Part shown: one piece after another, positions 48,055 through 58,007 of the stretch
Layout: the number at the start of each line of letters is the position of its first letter
Numbering within the stretch: position 1 is the stretch's first letter
Assembly (NCBI GenBank): GCA_903893315.1
Contig: CAITLU010000066.1
Location: 1 to 59,233, forward strand
DNA from: an uncultured bacterium
Lineage (GTDB): Bacteria > Desulfobacterota > Binatia > UBA1149 > CAITLU01
Length of the DNA stretch: 59,233 nt
Reading direction: 5' to 3'
Notes under the pieces: model-generated
Databases searched by the model: none
What the model was told of the DNA's origin: nothing
Seen by the model: the letters and a program-made list of their open reading frames with translations, nothing else
Translations under genes and position numbers: made by a program

Positions 48055-48753
48055 TCAGTTGAGGAAATGCCTCTCGGCGATGTTGAGGAATTCGGAGATG
48101 AAACTGTCCATTTCCCCGGCCAGAAGGCGCGAGGCGCGGGCGTAGTGGTTGTAGGCCACAAGGGCTGGAATGGCAGCTGCGAGCCCGGCGGCGGTCGCGA
48201 TCAGAGCCTCGGAAATGCCGGGCGCTACCGCCTGAATGCTTGAAGGACCGCCGACGCTCAGTCCGCGGAACGAGTTCATGATGCCCCACACCGTGCCGAA
48301 CAAGCCGACGAAGGGAGTCGTGCTGGAGGTAGTGGCCAGAAAGGTAAGAAGCTTCTCAAGCTCCGTTCGCTCGTGATGAGCGGCACGCCGCATCGCCCTC
48401 TCTACGTTGGCGATGCCAGCCAACTCAGTGCTGAGGCCCTCATCGGCAGCCGCCTTCTTCTTGGTGCGCAGGCGAAGCAACTCCTCGTAACCGGCGGTAA
48501 ACACAGCCGCCAACGGATTGTCGCCGAGTTGACCGCAGGCACGTGACACTTCGGCCAGGTTGCGAGTTTCCCAGAAAAGCTTCTGGAACTCCTCGGCGCC
48601 CTTACGTGCGGTGTAGACCTGACGGGCCTTGAAGAGGATGACGCCCCAACTGCCCACCGAGGCGGCGATGAGGGCATAAAGGACCACGGAAACCACCGGC
48701 CCAGAACCGGTGAGCATATCGAAAACGGAATAATGTTCGGGCTGAAGGGTCAC
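48055..48753 (-). CDS. tolQ: TolQ/ExbB-family proton channel subunit
   Basis: Channel subunit with three helices: near 16-40 (GPVVSVVLYALIAASVGSW), and two in the C-terminal half (TPFVGLFGTVWGIMNSF and EALIATAAGLAAAIPALVAYN). These carry the conserved Thr/Gly/Pro positions of the MotA/TolQ/ExbB family. 232 residues, start GTG 48753. First gene of the Tol-Pal operon, behind a good promoter. Neighbours decide for TolQ over ExbB. Confidence 0.95.
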   Translation of the reverse strand: MTLQPEHYSVFDMLTGSGPVVSVVLYALIAASVGSWGVILFKARQVYTARKGAEEFQKLFWETRNLAEVSRACGQLGDNPLAAVFTAGYEELLRLRTKKKAAADEGLSTELAGIANVERAMRRAAHHERTELEKLLTFLATTSSTTPFVGLFGTVWGIMNSFRGLSVGGPSSIQAVAPGISEALIATAAGLAAAIPALVAYNHYARASRLLAGEMDSFISEFLNIAERHFLN

Positions 48754-48791
48754 TTAGGAAGCCGCTGCCACACCACACACCACACGCTGCG

Positions 48792-48820
48792 AAAGTATTC
48801 CTGCTGACTCAGGCTGTCAA
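48792..48820 (-). promoter_or_regulatory. Promoter of the tol-pal operon
   Basis: On the minus strand a perfect TTGACA (48820-48815), 17-base spacer and TACTTT (48797-48792). The start would be near 48785, about 32 bases upstream of tolQ. The 257-base region up to the divergent gap gene must also hold the gap promoter, which I cannot place. Confidence 0.6.
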
Positions 48821-49010
48821 TTCGCCGTTCCCCAATGAGTGCACTCTCCGGTCAACGTCGATGAAAGCTTCGGCAGAGCACTCGCCGCGCGCTCCGCCTG
48901 ATCTTGACTTGCGCTCCGGTGCGTGCGAAGAGCGCAGCTAGTTTTCCCTGGAAATTCGAACTGTTGCCACTTTTACCGAGCCTGCTTGAGCACCTCGGAG
49001 GACGGACAAT

Positions 49011-50015
49011 ATGAGCATTCGAGTAGGCATCAACGGCTTCGGCAGAATCGGACGGAACATGCTGCGCGCGGGACTCGGCCGCGACGATTTCGAAATCGTC
49101 GCGGTAAACGACCTGACGAGCGCGGCAACGCTGGCCCATCTGCTACGGCACGATTCGGTACACGGAGCGTTTCCGGCAACGGTCGAAGTTAGCGGCAACG
49201 ACATCGTCGCCGCCGGAAAGAAGATCACCGTATTGTCGAAGAGAAACCCCGCCGAACTCCCCTGGAAGGAACTCGGCGTGCAGATCGTCATCGAGTCCAC
49301 CGGACACTTCACGAAGCGCGAGCAGGCGGCCGCCCACCTCGAAGCGGGCGCCAGCAAGGTGATCATCTCCGCACCGGCGACCGGGGTGGACCTCACGCTC
49401 TGCTACGGCGTCAACCATGACGCCTACGATCCCGCCAAGCATCACGTGATCTCGAACGCCTCGTGCACCACCAATTGCCTGGCCCCTGTGGCCAAGGTCC
49501 TGCACGAGAGCTTCGGCATCCGCAGGGGTCTGATGACCACCGTGCATTCCTACACCAACGACCAACGCATTCTGGACCTGCCCCACGAGGACCTGCGCCG
49601 GGCCCGTGCTGCGGCCCTGTCGATGATCCCGACAACCACCGGCGCGGCGCGAGCCGTCGCACTGGTGTTGCCCGAACTCAAAGGCAAGCTCGACGGAATG
49701 GCCATCCGCGTCCCGACCGCCAACGTGTCGGTGATCGATCTGACAGTGGAGACCATCAAGCCGGCCTCGGCCGAGGAGATCAACGCGGCGGTCAAGGCCG
49801 CGGCCGAGGGTGCGCTCAAGGGAGTGCTCCAGTACTGCGAGGAAGAACTCGTCTCGATCGACTTCAACGGCAACCGTCACTCTTCGATCTTCGACGCTCC
49901 GCTTACCAAGGTGCTCGAGCCTGGCTTCGCAAAGGTTCTTTCCTGGTACGACAACGAGATGGGGTTCTCAGCTCGAATGTGCGACGTCACAGCTCTGATC
50001 GCCGGGCGCCTCTGA
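49011..50015 (+). CDS. gap: Glyceraldehyde-3-phosphate dehydrogenase
   Basis: NAD(P)-dependent glycolytic enzyme. [12 protein letters not shown] is the dinucleotide loop, [12 protein letters not shown] carries the catalytic Cys152, and [11 protein letters not shown] provides His179. 334 residues, typical. ATG 49011 is preceded by GGAGG nine bases upstream. It opens gap-pgk-tpiA-secG, reading away from tol-pal. Confidence 0.98.
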   Translation: MSIRVGINGFGRIGRNMLRAGLGRDDFEIVAVNDLTSAATLAHLLRHDSVHGAFPATVEVSGNDIVAAGKKITVLSKRNPAELPWKELGVQIVIESTGHFTKREQAAAHLEAGASKVIISAPATGVDLTLCYGVNHDAYDPAKHHVISNASCTTNCLAPVAKVLHESFGIRRGLMTTVHSYTNDQRILDLPHEDLRRARAAALSMIPTTTGAARAVALVLPELKGKLDGMAIRVPTANVSVIDLTVETIKPASAEEINAAVKAAAEGALKGVLQYCEEELVSIDFNGNRHSSIFDAPLTKVLEPGFAKVLSWYDNEMGFSARMCDVTALIAGRL

Positions 50016-50050
50016 CGAGCGAACAGACTCAACCGCACAAGGCCCAGCAC

Positions 50051-51235
50051 GTGAAGAGCATCGAAGACATTCAACTGAATGGCCGGCGGGTGTTGATCCG
50101 TGTCGACTTCAACGTTCCGCTGAAGAACGGGCAGGTCACCGACGCAACGCGAATCCGCAGCTCCTTGGCAACAGTGCGTTACGCGATCGACCAGGGCGCT
50201 CGTGTAATTCTCGCCTCGCACCTCGGACGTCCCGACGGAAAGGTGAAGCCCGAACTTTCGCTCGGACCGGTCGCGCAGGAACTCGCTGCCGAACTCGACA
50301 AGGCAGTCGCTCTCCTGCCCGACTGCGTGGGACCGCTGGTGGAGCAGCACGTACGTGCGATGCGTAATGGCGACGTCGCGCTGCTGGAAAACCTGCGCTT
50401 CCACGCCGAAGAAGAAGCCAACGAGCCTGCATTCGCAAAAGCGCTGGCATCACTCTGCGATGTCTACGTCAACGACGCGTTCGGCACCGCTCACAGAGCT
50501 CACGCGTCGACCGCCGGCATCGTCGACTACGTTTCCGAAGCCGGCGCGGGCTTCCTGCTGATGGCCGAGGTCAAGGCGTTGACCGGCCTGCTCAAGAACC
50601 CGGCCCGACCTTTCGTGGCCGTGGTGGGCGGCGCGAAGGTTTCCGACAAGATCGCATTGATGAGCAGCCTGCTGGAGCGCTGCGATTCCCTCATCGTCGG
50701 CGGCGCGATGGCGTACACCTTCCTGCGCGCCCAAGGCGTCGAGGTCGGCATCTCGCGGGTTGAGGAAGACAAGATCCCGCTCGCCACGGCGCTGCTGGCC
50801 GAAGCGGCCCGGCGAGGAGTTTCCGTCGCACTTCCGGTCGATCACGTCGTAGCCCGCGAGTTCCAAGAGAACGCTCCGGTGCACGACACAGAGGGAACCG
50901 CGATCGAGTCCGGATGGATGGGCCTCGACATCGGGCCGCGCACCCGCGCGGCCTACTGCGGACTTCTCGCGAAGGCAGCCACAGTGTTCTGGAACGGCCC
51001 GATGGGCGTATTCGAATGGAAGAGTTGCGCGGCCGGCACCACGGCTGTCGCCAACGCGGTTGCCGACTCCAAGGCCATCAGCGTGGTCGGAGGCGGCGAC
51101 TCGGTCGCGGCCCTGGTCCAGACAGGCCGCGCGGCCGACATCACCCACATTTCCACCGGTGGCGGCGCCTCCCTCGAACTCCTGGAAGGAAAAATTCTGC
51201 CGGGAGTGGCTGCACTCGAAGCCAAGGCAGGATAG
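50051..51235 (+). CDS. pgk: Phosphoglycerate kinase
   Basis: Second enzyme of the glycolytic cluster, transferring phosphate from 1,3-bisphosphoglycerate to ADP. The N-terminal RVLIRVDFNVPLKNGQVTDATRI, ASHLGRPDG, LLENLRFH and VGGAKVSDKIA are standard; SVVGGGDSVAA and STGGGASLELLEG close the C-terminal domain. 394 residues from GTG 50051; the open frame extends upstream through gap but without homology. Thirty-five bases separate it from gap. Confidence 0.98.
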   Translation: MKSIEDIQLNGRRVLIRVDFNVPLKNGQVTDATRIRSSLATVRYAIDQGARVILASHLGRPDGKVKPELSLGPVAQELAAELDKAVALLPDCVGPLVEQHVRAMRNGDVALLENLRFHAEEEANEPAFAKALASLCDVYVNDAFGTAHRAHASTAGIVDYVSEAGAGFLLMAEVKALTGLLKNPARPFVAVVGGAKVSDKIALMSSLLERCDSLIVGGAMAYTFLRAQGVEVGISRVEEDKIPLATALLAEAARRGVSVALPVDHVVAREFQENAPVHDTEGTAIESGWMGLDIGPRTRAAYCGLLAKAATVFWNGPMGVFEWKSCAAGTTAVANAVADSKAISVVGGGDSVAALVQTGRAADITHISTGGGASLELLEGKILPGVAALEAKAG

Positions 51236-51243
51236 TAGGAAGC

Positions 51244-52005
51244 GTGCGCACCCCTTTGATAGCCGGGAATTGGAAGCTCCAGCCGCCGACGCGGGCTGAG
51301 GCGCGAGTTCTGGCCGCGGCGGTGGTTTCCGGTACGCGGGGGCTGGCAGGCCGTGAGGTCGTGCTCGCGCCGCCCTTCGTCATGCTGACGACGGTTGCCG
51401 ATGCCGTCGTCGATTCGCTGGTCAGGCTTGCCGGTCAGAACCTCTACTGGGAAAACTCCGGAGCGTTCACGGGTGAAATCTCCGGCCCAATGCTGGTCGA
51501 TACGGGCTGTCAACACGTCCTCGTCGGCCACTCCGAACGGCGACAGATCTTCGGCGAAACCGACTACGCCGTCGCGAAGAAGGTCGGCGCTGCCGACGCT
51601 TGCGGCCTCGGCAGCATCCTCTGCGTCGGCGAGACTCTCGAGCAGCGCGACTCGGGCGATGCCATGCTGGTGATCGAAAAACAGGTACGCCGCGGGCTGG
51701 TTGAACTGACTACGGAAGGACTGTCCCGACTCGTAATCGCCTACGAACCGGTCTGGGCGATCGGAACGGGACGCACGGCCTCACCGGACCAAGCCCAGCA
51801 AGTGCACGCCGGCATTCGGGAGATCATCAGAGAAGTGGCCTCGAGCGAAGTCGCCGAGTCCATGCGCATTTTGTACGGCGGCAGCGTCAAACCGGGCAAC
51901 ATCGACGAACTGATGGCCTGCCCCGATGTCGACGGCGCACTCGTCGGTGGAGCAAGCCTCCAAGCCGACGACTTCCTTCGCATCATACATTTCCAGGAGT
52001 CTTAA
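51244..52005 (+). CDS. tpiA: Triosephosphate isomerase
   Basis: Interconverts dihydroxyacetone phosphate and glyceraldehyde-3-phosphate. AGNWKLQ includes Asn9 and Lys11; VGHSERR holds His96; AYEPVWAIGTG holds the catalytic Glu168; YGGSVKPGN binds phosphate. The usual Met after GNWK is Leu here, a conservative change. 253 residues from GTG 51244, with AGGAAG upstream. Eight bases after pgk, two before secG. Confidence 0.98.
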   Translation: MRTPLIAGNWKLQPPTRAEARVLAAAVVSGTRGLAGREVVLAPPFVMLTTVADAVVDSLVRLAGQNLYWENSGAFTGEISGPMLVDTGCQHVLVGHSERRQIFGETDYAVAKKVGAADACGLGSILCVGETLEQRDSGDAMLVIEKQVRRGLVELTTEGLSRLVIAYEPVWAIGTGRTASPDQAQQVHAGIREIIREVASSEVAESMRILYGGSVKPGNIDELMACPDVDGALVGGASLQADDFLRIIHFQES

Positions 52006-52007
52006 CA

Positions 52008-52529
52008 GTGACAGCCGTTATCATCACAATTCACGTCTTGGCCTGCCTTGTCCTGATCCTAGTCGTGCTCCTGCAGGCTGGAAAGGGAGCGGACATGGGT
52101 GCCACCCTGGGCGGCAGCGGCAGCTCGGCCATGTTCGGATCGAGCACCGCCGCCAACCCGCTCGCGCGTATCACTACCATAACGGCGATCACGTTCATGA
52201 CGACATCGCTGATGCTCGCGGTGGTGTCAGCACGGCAGGCGTCGGTCTTCGACAACACACCTGAACCTCTGGCATCACAGCCGGCCGCCGAATCCAGTGC
52301 GAGTCCTGAGGGCGGAGCGGCATCGCCAGTCGCCATTCCGGCAACCGGCGAGCCAACATCGCCGCAGCCGCCGAGCGCACAGGCCGACGCGATTCCCGCC
52401 GCGCCGCCAAGCGCAGCACCGGCAGCGCCTGCGCCCGCAGCTGCTCTTCCGACTCAACCACTCGCGAACACTGCAACGCCTCCTTCCGGCAATGCCGTGC
52501 CGGTTGACCAAGCGCCCGGTGCGCCGTAG
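52008..52529 (+). CDS. secG: Preprotein translocase subunit SecG with long Ala/Pro tail
   Basis: The Sec channel's small partner. Two helices (about 3-22, VIITIHVLACLVLILVVLLQ, and 52-72) flank the conserved QAGKGADMGATLGGSGSSAMFGS loop. After residue 77 comes a 95-residue tail of Ala, Pro, Ser and Thr that most SecG proteins lack or have shorter; it would be disordered. GTG 52008 directly follows tpiA. The tpiA-secG pair, then tRNA-Leu, is a frequent bacterial arrangement. Confidence 0.93.
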   Translation: MTAVIITIHVLACLVLILVVLLQAGKGADMGATLGGSGSSAMFGSSTAANPLARITTITAITFMTTSLMLAVVSARQASVFDNTPEPLASQPAAESSASPEGGAASPVAIPATGEPTSPQPPSAQADAIPAAPPSAAPAAPAPAAALPTQPLANTATPPSGNAVPVDQAPGAP

Positions 52530-52560
52530 AAGCTCGCTTCCAATCAGGCTTTTCGCGATC

Positions 52561-52647
<87 letters not shown>

Positions 52648-52831
52648 CGAAACACTCTTGAGTGACTCACCCGAACCCCCTTCACGAAGAAGCTCTCGCA
52701 CGAACACCGGGCGGTTCGTGGCCCGTGCCTGCGAACCGGCACGGGCGCAGCACGTCGGCCACGCGCGACGCATCTCGCTTTTGCATGCGGCCGCGAAGCA
52801 GCCGTAAGATGCCACCTGTCCTTCCACTTCC

Positions 52832-54106
52832 ATGGGCATACTGACTTCTATCCTGATCGTCATCGGCTGCCTGGCTCTTTCAGCCTTTTTTTCGGCCGCC
52901 GAAACCGCGCTCATGCGGCTTCGCGAGCACGAACTGGCCGAAGACATCGAAGCCCAACGCGGGCCGGGCGCGCTTGCCGCACGCGAACTGCTCTCGTCAA
53001 CTTCGCGCCTGCTGGTCACGATCCTGTTCGGCAACAACGTCGCCAACATCCTTGGAGCTTCGGTAGGATCGGCGCTTGCCCTGCACTTCTTCGGACCTGA
53101 CATCGCGGTTTTCGTCTCGGCCGGCGTCATGACCCTGCTCGTGTTCACGTTCGGCGAAGTACTGCCCAAAGCCGTGGCCGCGCACCATCCGCGCGGCGTC
53201 GCATCCGCGCTGGCGGTCCCGCTCTACCTGATCCACCAGACGATGAGACCCCTGCACATCCTCTTCGACCGCGTCCTGGACCCCTTCGTCGAACGAGTCG
53301 TCGGCAAGAGCCAGCCCGACGCCCCGAGCACGACCGAAGAGATTCTGCGCCTGGCCCAGCAATCCCAGGACGCCGCACCTCAGACGGGCTCGCTCGCGGC
53401 GATCATCGGAGCGGCAGCCGGCGCCGCGCAGATGACAGTCTCCGACATCATGGTGCCGCGCACCGAGATCACCGCCTTCCCGGCCGAAACGCCGGCAGCG
53501 CAGATTCTCGAGAACGTCCTGGAGGAACGCTACACGCGCGTTCCCATATACGAAGATTCGATAGACCAGATCATCGGCGTCGTGCACCTGAAGGATCTCG
53601 TGAAACTCGTCCAGGAATCCGGCACTGACGTACGCGGCATCCTCAAAAACGTGCTGCGCGTACCCGAGCGCAAACCGATCCTGCCGCTGCTCGCAGACAT
53701 GCAGCACGCGTTCGTCCACATGGCCATCGTGAAGGACGAGTTCAACGTCACTCAGGGAATCGTCACTCAGGAAGACATCCTCGAAGAGTTGGTCGGCGAA
53801 ATTCGTGACGAGTTCGACCGAGAGGAATTGCTGACGATCCGGCGTCTGGGAGACGATTACTTCGAGGCCCTCGGACGCGTCAAGGTATTGGATTTCAACC
53901 GCGAGAGCGGCTGGGACATCGCAGCCGAGCGCGGCGACACGCTGGCTGGACTTATCTTCAATCACCTCGGCCGCGCGCCGAGACGCTGGGAAACCCTCCA
54001 CCTCCCCGAATACGAAATCACCGTCGTCGACGTCTCAGGCAGCCGCATCACCCAGGTTCGCGTCCGCCGCCTCGAAGAAGACGGCGCAGAACGCGCGGAT
54101 ACCTGA
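52832..54106 (+). CDS. CNNM/CorC-type transporter (DUF21, CBS pair, HlyC/CorC domain)
   Basis: An N-terminal DUF21 membrane domain (about 1-150, three or four helices, with FSAAETALMRL near 20-30 and TFGEVLPKAVAAHHP) is followed by a CBS pair (about 205-320: VSDIMVPRTEITAF, YTRVPIYEDSIDQIIGVVHLKDL, MAIVKDEFNVTQGIVTQEDILEELVGEI, quoted in pieces) and a C-terminal CorC_HlyC FAD-like domain (about 345-420). 424 residues. Members export Mg2+ or Co2+ or tune magnesium; the name hemolysin is historical. ATG 52832 has no clear ribosome site. Mg2+ homeostasis is the likeliest role. Confidence 0.9.
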   Translation: MGILTSILIVIGCLALSAFFSAAETALMRLREHELAEDIEAQRGPGALAARELLSSTSRLLVTILFGNNVANILGASVGSALALHFFGPDIAVFVSAGVMTLLVFTFGEVLPKAVAAHHPRGVASALAVPLYLIHQTMRPLHILFDRVLDPFVERVVGKSQPDAPSTTEEILRLAQQSQDAAPQTGSLAAIIGAAAGAAQMTVSDIMVPRTEITAFPAETPAAQILENVLEERYTRVPIYEDSIDQIIGVVHLKDLVKLVQESGTDVRGILKNVLRVPERKPILPLLADMQHAFVHMAIVKDEFNVTQGIVTQEDILEELVGEIRDEFDREELLTIRRLGDDYFEALGRVKVLDFNRESGWDIAAERGDTLAGLIFNHLGRAPRRWETLHLPEYEITVVDVSGSRITQVRVRRLEEDGAERADT

Positions 54107-54267
54107 TTCCGGCCAATCAATCGGCGCACGACTTCGAACGGCAAGACCTCCAGGTCTGCCGGACTCCCGCTCTCACAAACTGATCGCAACGAGTTCCTCA
54201 AAGGGCTCTCGTGACCGATCACCCTTGTCGCAGGTGCCGACCCGCGACAGACGCCGCAGGCCGATCC

Positions 54268-54849
54268 TTATCGACAGACTGGCGGAAGAGATTCGAGGAA
54301 GTTGGACAGCAGGTGCTTGCCTTCGAGCGTCAGTATCGACTCGGGATGGAACTGCACACCTTCCACCGCCAGGCTGCGGTGGCGAAGCCCCATGATCTCG
54401 CCCTCTTCGGTCCAGGCACTGATCTCGAGCTGGGGCGGAAGGCTTTCACGCTCGACCAGCAGCGAGTGGTAGCGCGTCGCCGTGAAGCCCTGCGCAACGC
54501 CGCGAAACAATCCGCGACCATCGTGCAGGATGGGAGAAGTCTTGCCGTGCATAAGACGTCCCGCACGCACCACGTGTCCGCCGAAGGCCTGCCCGATGCT
54601 CTGGTGTCCGAGACAAACACCCAGGATGGGAATGCTGCCGCTGAACACACGGACGACCTCGAGCGAGATGCCCGCTTCATCCGGCGTGCACGGGCCGGGA
54701 GAAATCACGATGCCCTCGGGAGACAGAGCTTCGATAGCGCCGATGTCGATCGCGTCGTTGCGATGTACCTTGACGTCGGCACCGAGCTCGCCCAGGTACT
54801 GGACGAGGTTGTAGGTGAACGAATCATAGTTATCGATCATCAACAGCAC
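54268..54849 (-). CDS. Glutamine amidotransferase subunit TrpG/PabA
   Basis: Class I glutamine amidotransferase giving ammonia to anthranilate or aminodeoxychorismate synthase. [37 protein letters not shown] with the nucleophile Cys, and GVQFHPES with the His-Glu pair are diagnostic. 193 residues from GTG 54849. No trpE or pabB is adjacent, so it may be the dual-purpose TrpG/PabA; the sequence cannot decide. It converges with the CNNM gene. Confidence 0.92.
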   Translation of the reverse strand: MLLMIDNYDSFTYNLVQYLGELGADVKVHRNDAIDIGAIEALSPEGIVISPGPCTPDEAGISLEVVRVFSGSIPILGVCLGHQSIGQAFGGHVVRAGRLMHGKTSPILHDGRGLFRGVAQGFTATRYHSLLVERESLPPQLEISAWTEEGEIMGLRHRSLAVEGVQFHPESILTLEGKHLLSNFLESLPPVCR

Positions 54850-54997
54850 GCCGCGACCATAGCCACATGCGCCCGCAAATGCATTCGCCCGCCGGCCGCG
54901 CCGGCCGTGCGCGGTCCCCGCACCAGGCGCCCGGGACGGCGCCGATAATTACGGTTTTGTCGTTGCTCCATGCCTGCGAAAGGGAACATGCAGAGCC

Positions 54998-56557
54998 GTG
55001 TATGCAATCACGACGACCGCGACCCACCACGGCGTGGACAGCTTCCTGATAAGCGTCGAGGCCCGCCTCAGCAGCGGGCTTCCGAAGTTCTTGATCGTCG
55101 GGCTGCCGGACGCGGCGGTACGCGAGGGCGTCGAACGCGTGCGCGCTGCGCTGCGTGACACGTTCGGCGAGTTCCACAATGGACCGTGCATCGTCAATCT
55201 GTCTCCGGCCTCGCGGCGCAAGGCCGGGTCCGCTTTCGACCTGGCTATGGCCATGGCGATTGCCGCAGCCATGGGTAAGGTCGAGCCCGAGGCCGTGGCC
55301 GCCGCGGTCTTCGTCGGCGAACTCGGCCTCGACGGCAGCTTGAAATCCGCCGCTGGCACCCTTCCGGCAACGATCGCCGCCGCCCGCGCCGGACGCGCTC
55401 GCATCATCGTACCCACGGCGAGTGCGCGCGAAGCCAGCGTCATCGCCGGCATCGACGTACTGGCCGCAGCGTCTTTCGCCGATGCGCTGCGGCTGGTGCG
55501 CGAAGGGTACCGCGACACACCGGTGCGCACCGATCCCGAAGCTCTGCTGGCAAACGCCGCGATCGAAGAGGGACTCGACCTCGCCGACGTACGCGGCCTC
55601 TATCAACCCAAGCGCGCTCTCGAACTGGCAGCGGCCGGTAATCACCACACCCTGTTCTATGGGCCGCCGGGAGCCGGCAAGACGATGCTGGCGCGGCGAC
55701 TCGCACCGCTGCTACCGGCACTCAGCGTCGGCGAGGCGATCGAGACTACCGCCATCCACAGCATCGCCGGCCTGATCGCCGACACCTCACTGATGGTCAG
55801 ACGTCCTTTCCGTGCACCGCACCACACCACCTCCGGCGCCGGTCTGGTCGGCGGCGGCTCGTTCCCGAGCCCGGGAGAAATCAGTCTCGCACACAACGGC
55901 GTGTTGTTTCTCGACGAGCTTCCCGAGTTCGTGCCGAGCGTCCTCAACCAACTGCGCGAACCGCTCGAAGACAAGCATCTGACCATCAGTCGCGCCGGCG
56001 CCAGACTGACGTTCCCCGCCGCGTTCCTGCTGGTTGCGGCAATGAACCCCTGTCCGTGCGGATACCACGGCACCGGCATGCGCGAGTGTCGTTGCAACGA
56101 CGGCGTGGTCGCGCGCTACCAGGGGCGCCTGAGCGGGCCGCTGCTCGATCGCATCGACCTGCACGTGGAAGTGCCGTGCATCGACGTCGAGGAACTGCGC
56201 TCGTCCAGGCAAGAAGAAGGATCAGCGACGGTACGGCAGCGGATCGCGAGCGCGCGCGAACACCGGCTGCGCTTCGGCCCGCTGCCGTTGTCGGCGGGCG
56301 CCGCCGACAGGCTCGCGCTCGCGGCGCGCAAGTTCGCGATGTCGACGCGCGCGATCGAACGCTCCACCGCGGTGGCACGAACGGTCGCGCATCTGGCGGG
56401 CGCGACCGAAGTGTCGGCCGCGCACCTGGACGAGGCCCTGCAGTTCCGTTCGACGCGCGAGCGCGACCACGCGTGTGCTCTCTCTCTCGCCGGCCCGAGC
56501 GGTCGCGAGGGCGAACACGACGCGCGCGACCGCGCTGGCCGGGGCCGAGCGGTTTGA
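54998..56557 (+). CDS. comM: ComM/YifB-family Mg-chelatase-like AAA+ ATPase
   Basis: Helicase that extends heteroduplex in natural transformation in other bacteria. An N-terminal Lon-protease-like fold (about 1-180, including LPKFLIVGLPDAAVREGVERVRAAL) precedes the AAA+ domain: GPPGAGKT at 222-229, FLDELPEF as Walker B, and the zinc-finger-like NPCPCGYHGTGMRECRC. A C-terminal Mg-chelatase domain (LDRIDLHVEVP) follows, with an unusual Arg/Gly/Glu tail. 519 residues, start GTG 54998. Competence genes are not seen nearby. Confidence 0.94.
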   Translation: MYAITTTATHHGVDSFLISVEARLSSGLPKFLIVGLPDAAVREGVERVRAALRDTFGEFHNGPCIVNLSPASRRKAGSAFDLAMAMAIAAAMGKVEPEAVAAAVFVGELGLDGSLKSAAGTLPATIAAARAGRARIIVPTASAREASVIAGIDVLAAASFADALRLVREGYRDTPVRTDPEALLANAAIEEGLDLADVRGLYQPKRALELAAAGNHHTLFYGPPGAGKTMLARRLAPLLPALSVGEAIETTAIHSIAGLIADTSLMVRRPFRAPHHTTSGAGLVGGGSFPSPGEISLAHNGVLFLDELPEFVPSVLNQLREPLEDKHLTISRAGARLTFPAAFLLVAAMNPCPCGYHGTGMRECRCNDGVVARYQGRLSGPLLDRIDLHVEVPCIDVEELRSSRQEEGSATVRQRIASAREHRLRFGPLPLSAGAADRLALAARKFAMSTRAIERSTAVARTVAHLAGATEVSAAHLDEALQFRSTRERDHACALSLAGPSGREGEHDARDRAGRGRAV

Positions 56558-56736
56558 CATCGCTCGGAAGCGCCGCGGTACCGCGTACCGCCGGGCGAGA
56601 CGACGCGCACGTAGTTCGACACCGCTCTGTCACCGGGGAGACTTCAGGCGCGAAGGTGCCCTCGGCGCCGCGAATCCGACGCGGTCACACCTTGGGCAAT
56701 CCGGCGCCCTTTGTATCGGGCGCGCCCGTTGCCGGC

Positions 56737-57489
56737 CTACTGGTGCGACCCCATCGTCGCAAGTGCCGCGATAATCTCGTCCAGCTTGGCCGTAATGCGG
56801 GGGTCCGAGTAGTGGCCACGAGCTTCTCGCAGTGACTGAGCGGCGCGGTCGAAGCGCGCGATCGCCTGGGCGATCAGGCGCGAATCGGTTGTGAGGAACG
56901 CCTCCAGTTGGCGAGCGTCGCCCGCGATGCGCGCCTCGATCATGGCAAGGGCAGTCTGCTTTTCCGAGGGATCCGTCTGCTTCGGTGCGGTCAGCGCGGT
57001 TTGCAGCAATGCTGGAGGTACCTGCAGCGGGGCTTCCGAGATCGCCCCTGCACCAGAGGCCCGCCGCGCCATCGCCGTAGCCGGGTCACCGAGCACGCGC
57101 AGCCGAACCAGGCGCTCGGTGCCTGTGCTGGGATCGACCGTGGCTTCGGCCACGTAACTCTCGTCGGAGAGCAGGCGGCCGACCAGTTTGACCAGGAGCA
57201 CGTCTCGGTAGCTTCCACCGACCGGCCGATCCACCGCGTCGTAGAACTCCAGCGTGGCGCCGCCGCGCCAGCACAACTCCCCAAGCAGGGTGCGAAGAGA
57301 AGCGGACCGGCCGACGACCGTGGCATGCTGCTTGGCATCCACCTCTACGACTACTTCGTTAGTTTGGGCGTAGGCGGGCCACGTACTCCACGAAGCCAGC
57401 ACACAGAGACCCACCAGCAATGTGTACACCGTTGGCACTTGCGCCCGAGAGCCTGTGGGCAGAGGCCGGCCCATGCGACGGACGAACAT
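56737..57489 (-). CDS. Secreted protein with possible STN-like domain, unknown function
   Basis: 250 residues from ATG 57489 (alternatives: 57474, or a longer frame). A signal peptide at about 17-40 ends in PAYAQT. Then VVVEVDAKQHATVVGRSASLRTLLGELCWRGG followed by DRPVGGSYRDVLLVKLVGRLLSDESYV resembles the short secretin/TonB N-terminal domain. The C-terminal half is helical and rich in Ala, Gln and Glu, ending with LDEIIAALATMGSHQ. No catalytic motif is visible. It is divergent from the beta-helix protein at 58008, 518 bases away, which could mean a shared surface role. Fold suggestion is tentative. Confidence 0.45.
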   Translation of the reverse strand: MFVRRMGRPLPTGSRAQVPTVYTLLVGLCVLASWSTWPAYAQTNEVVVEVDAKQHATVVGRSASLRTLLGELCWRGGATLEFYDAVDRPVGGSYRDVLLVKLVGRLLSDESYVAEATVDPSTGTERLVRLRVLGDPATAMARRASGAGAISEAPLQVPPALLQTALTAPKQTDPSEKQTALAMIEARIAGDARQLEAFLTTDSRLIAQAIARFDRAAQSLREARGHYSDPRITAKLDEIIAALATMGSHQ

Positions 57490-58007
57490 TGCCCGTCTGA
57501 TGCGCGCCGTCGCAGGCTTTGGCAAGCGCGGTAGCTTCGCCGCGCTCCAGATGTCGCAAGACAAGGCAACGCGCTCAGCGCAGCCAGTCCTCATTCGACC
57601 CTCTCTATGAGCGAGCGCGAGTTTGAGAGGACGCGATCTGATCCACAGATACGAGCCGAACGTGTGACGTAGACCACACCGCGGCGCGTCACTCGTCGAA
57701 GCATCGTGGGAAGGCTCATGTGTGACGCTTCTACATCTCGCAAGCGCGACGAATGTCACCGGGTCGAGCGGTGGCATCGAACGACGAAGGTCGCACAGAA
57801 ATCTGCAAGACGCGTTAACGAACACTCGCGAAGCCGTTGACGGCGCCCACCTTGGGAGGTGTATAAGTGCACCGTCGGACAGTGCGTGTACGGGGTGGAG
57901 GGCTTAGCCTTGTACTCGCAGCCGAGTTCGACGGTTCTGTCTTCGACATCTGCTTTCCGCACGCCCCCGCGTCGCCGGGGAGCTACAGAACTACGGAGGG
58001 ATGCATC
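57490..58007. other. 518-base intergenic region between divergent secreted-protein genes
   Basis: On the plus strand TTGACG (57837-57842) and TATAAG (57862-57867), with a long 19-base spacer, are a possible promoter for the beta-helix gene, leaving a leader of about 135 bases. I looked for a c-di-GMP (GEMM) riboswitch, often found before secreted proteins in deltaproteobacteria, and found no core match. No other structure is convincing. Confidence 0.4.

Noticed and set aside
57490-58007. c-di-GMP (GEMM) riboswitch before the beta-helix gene
   Set aside because: The conserved tetraloop-receptor and GCAAA-type core were not found.
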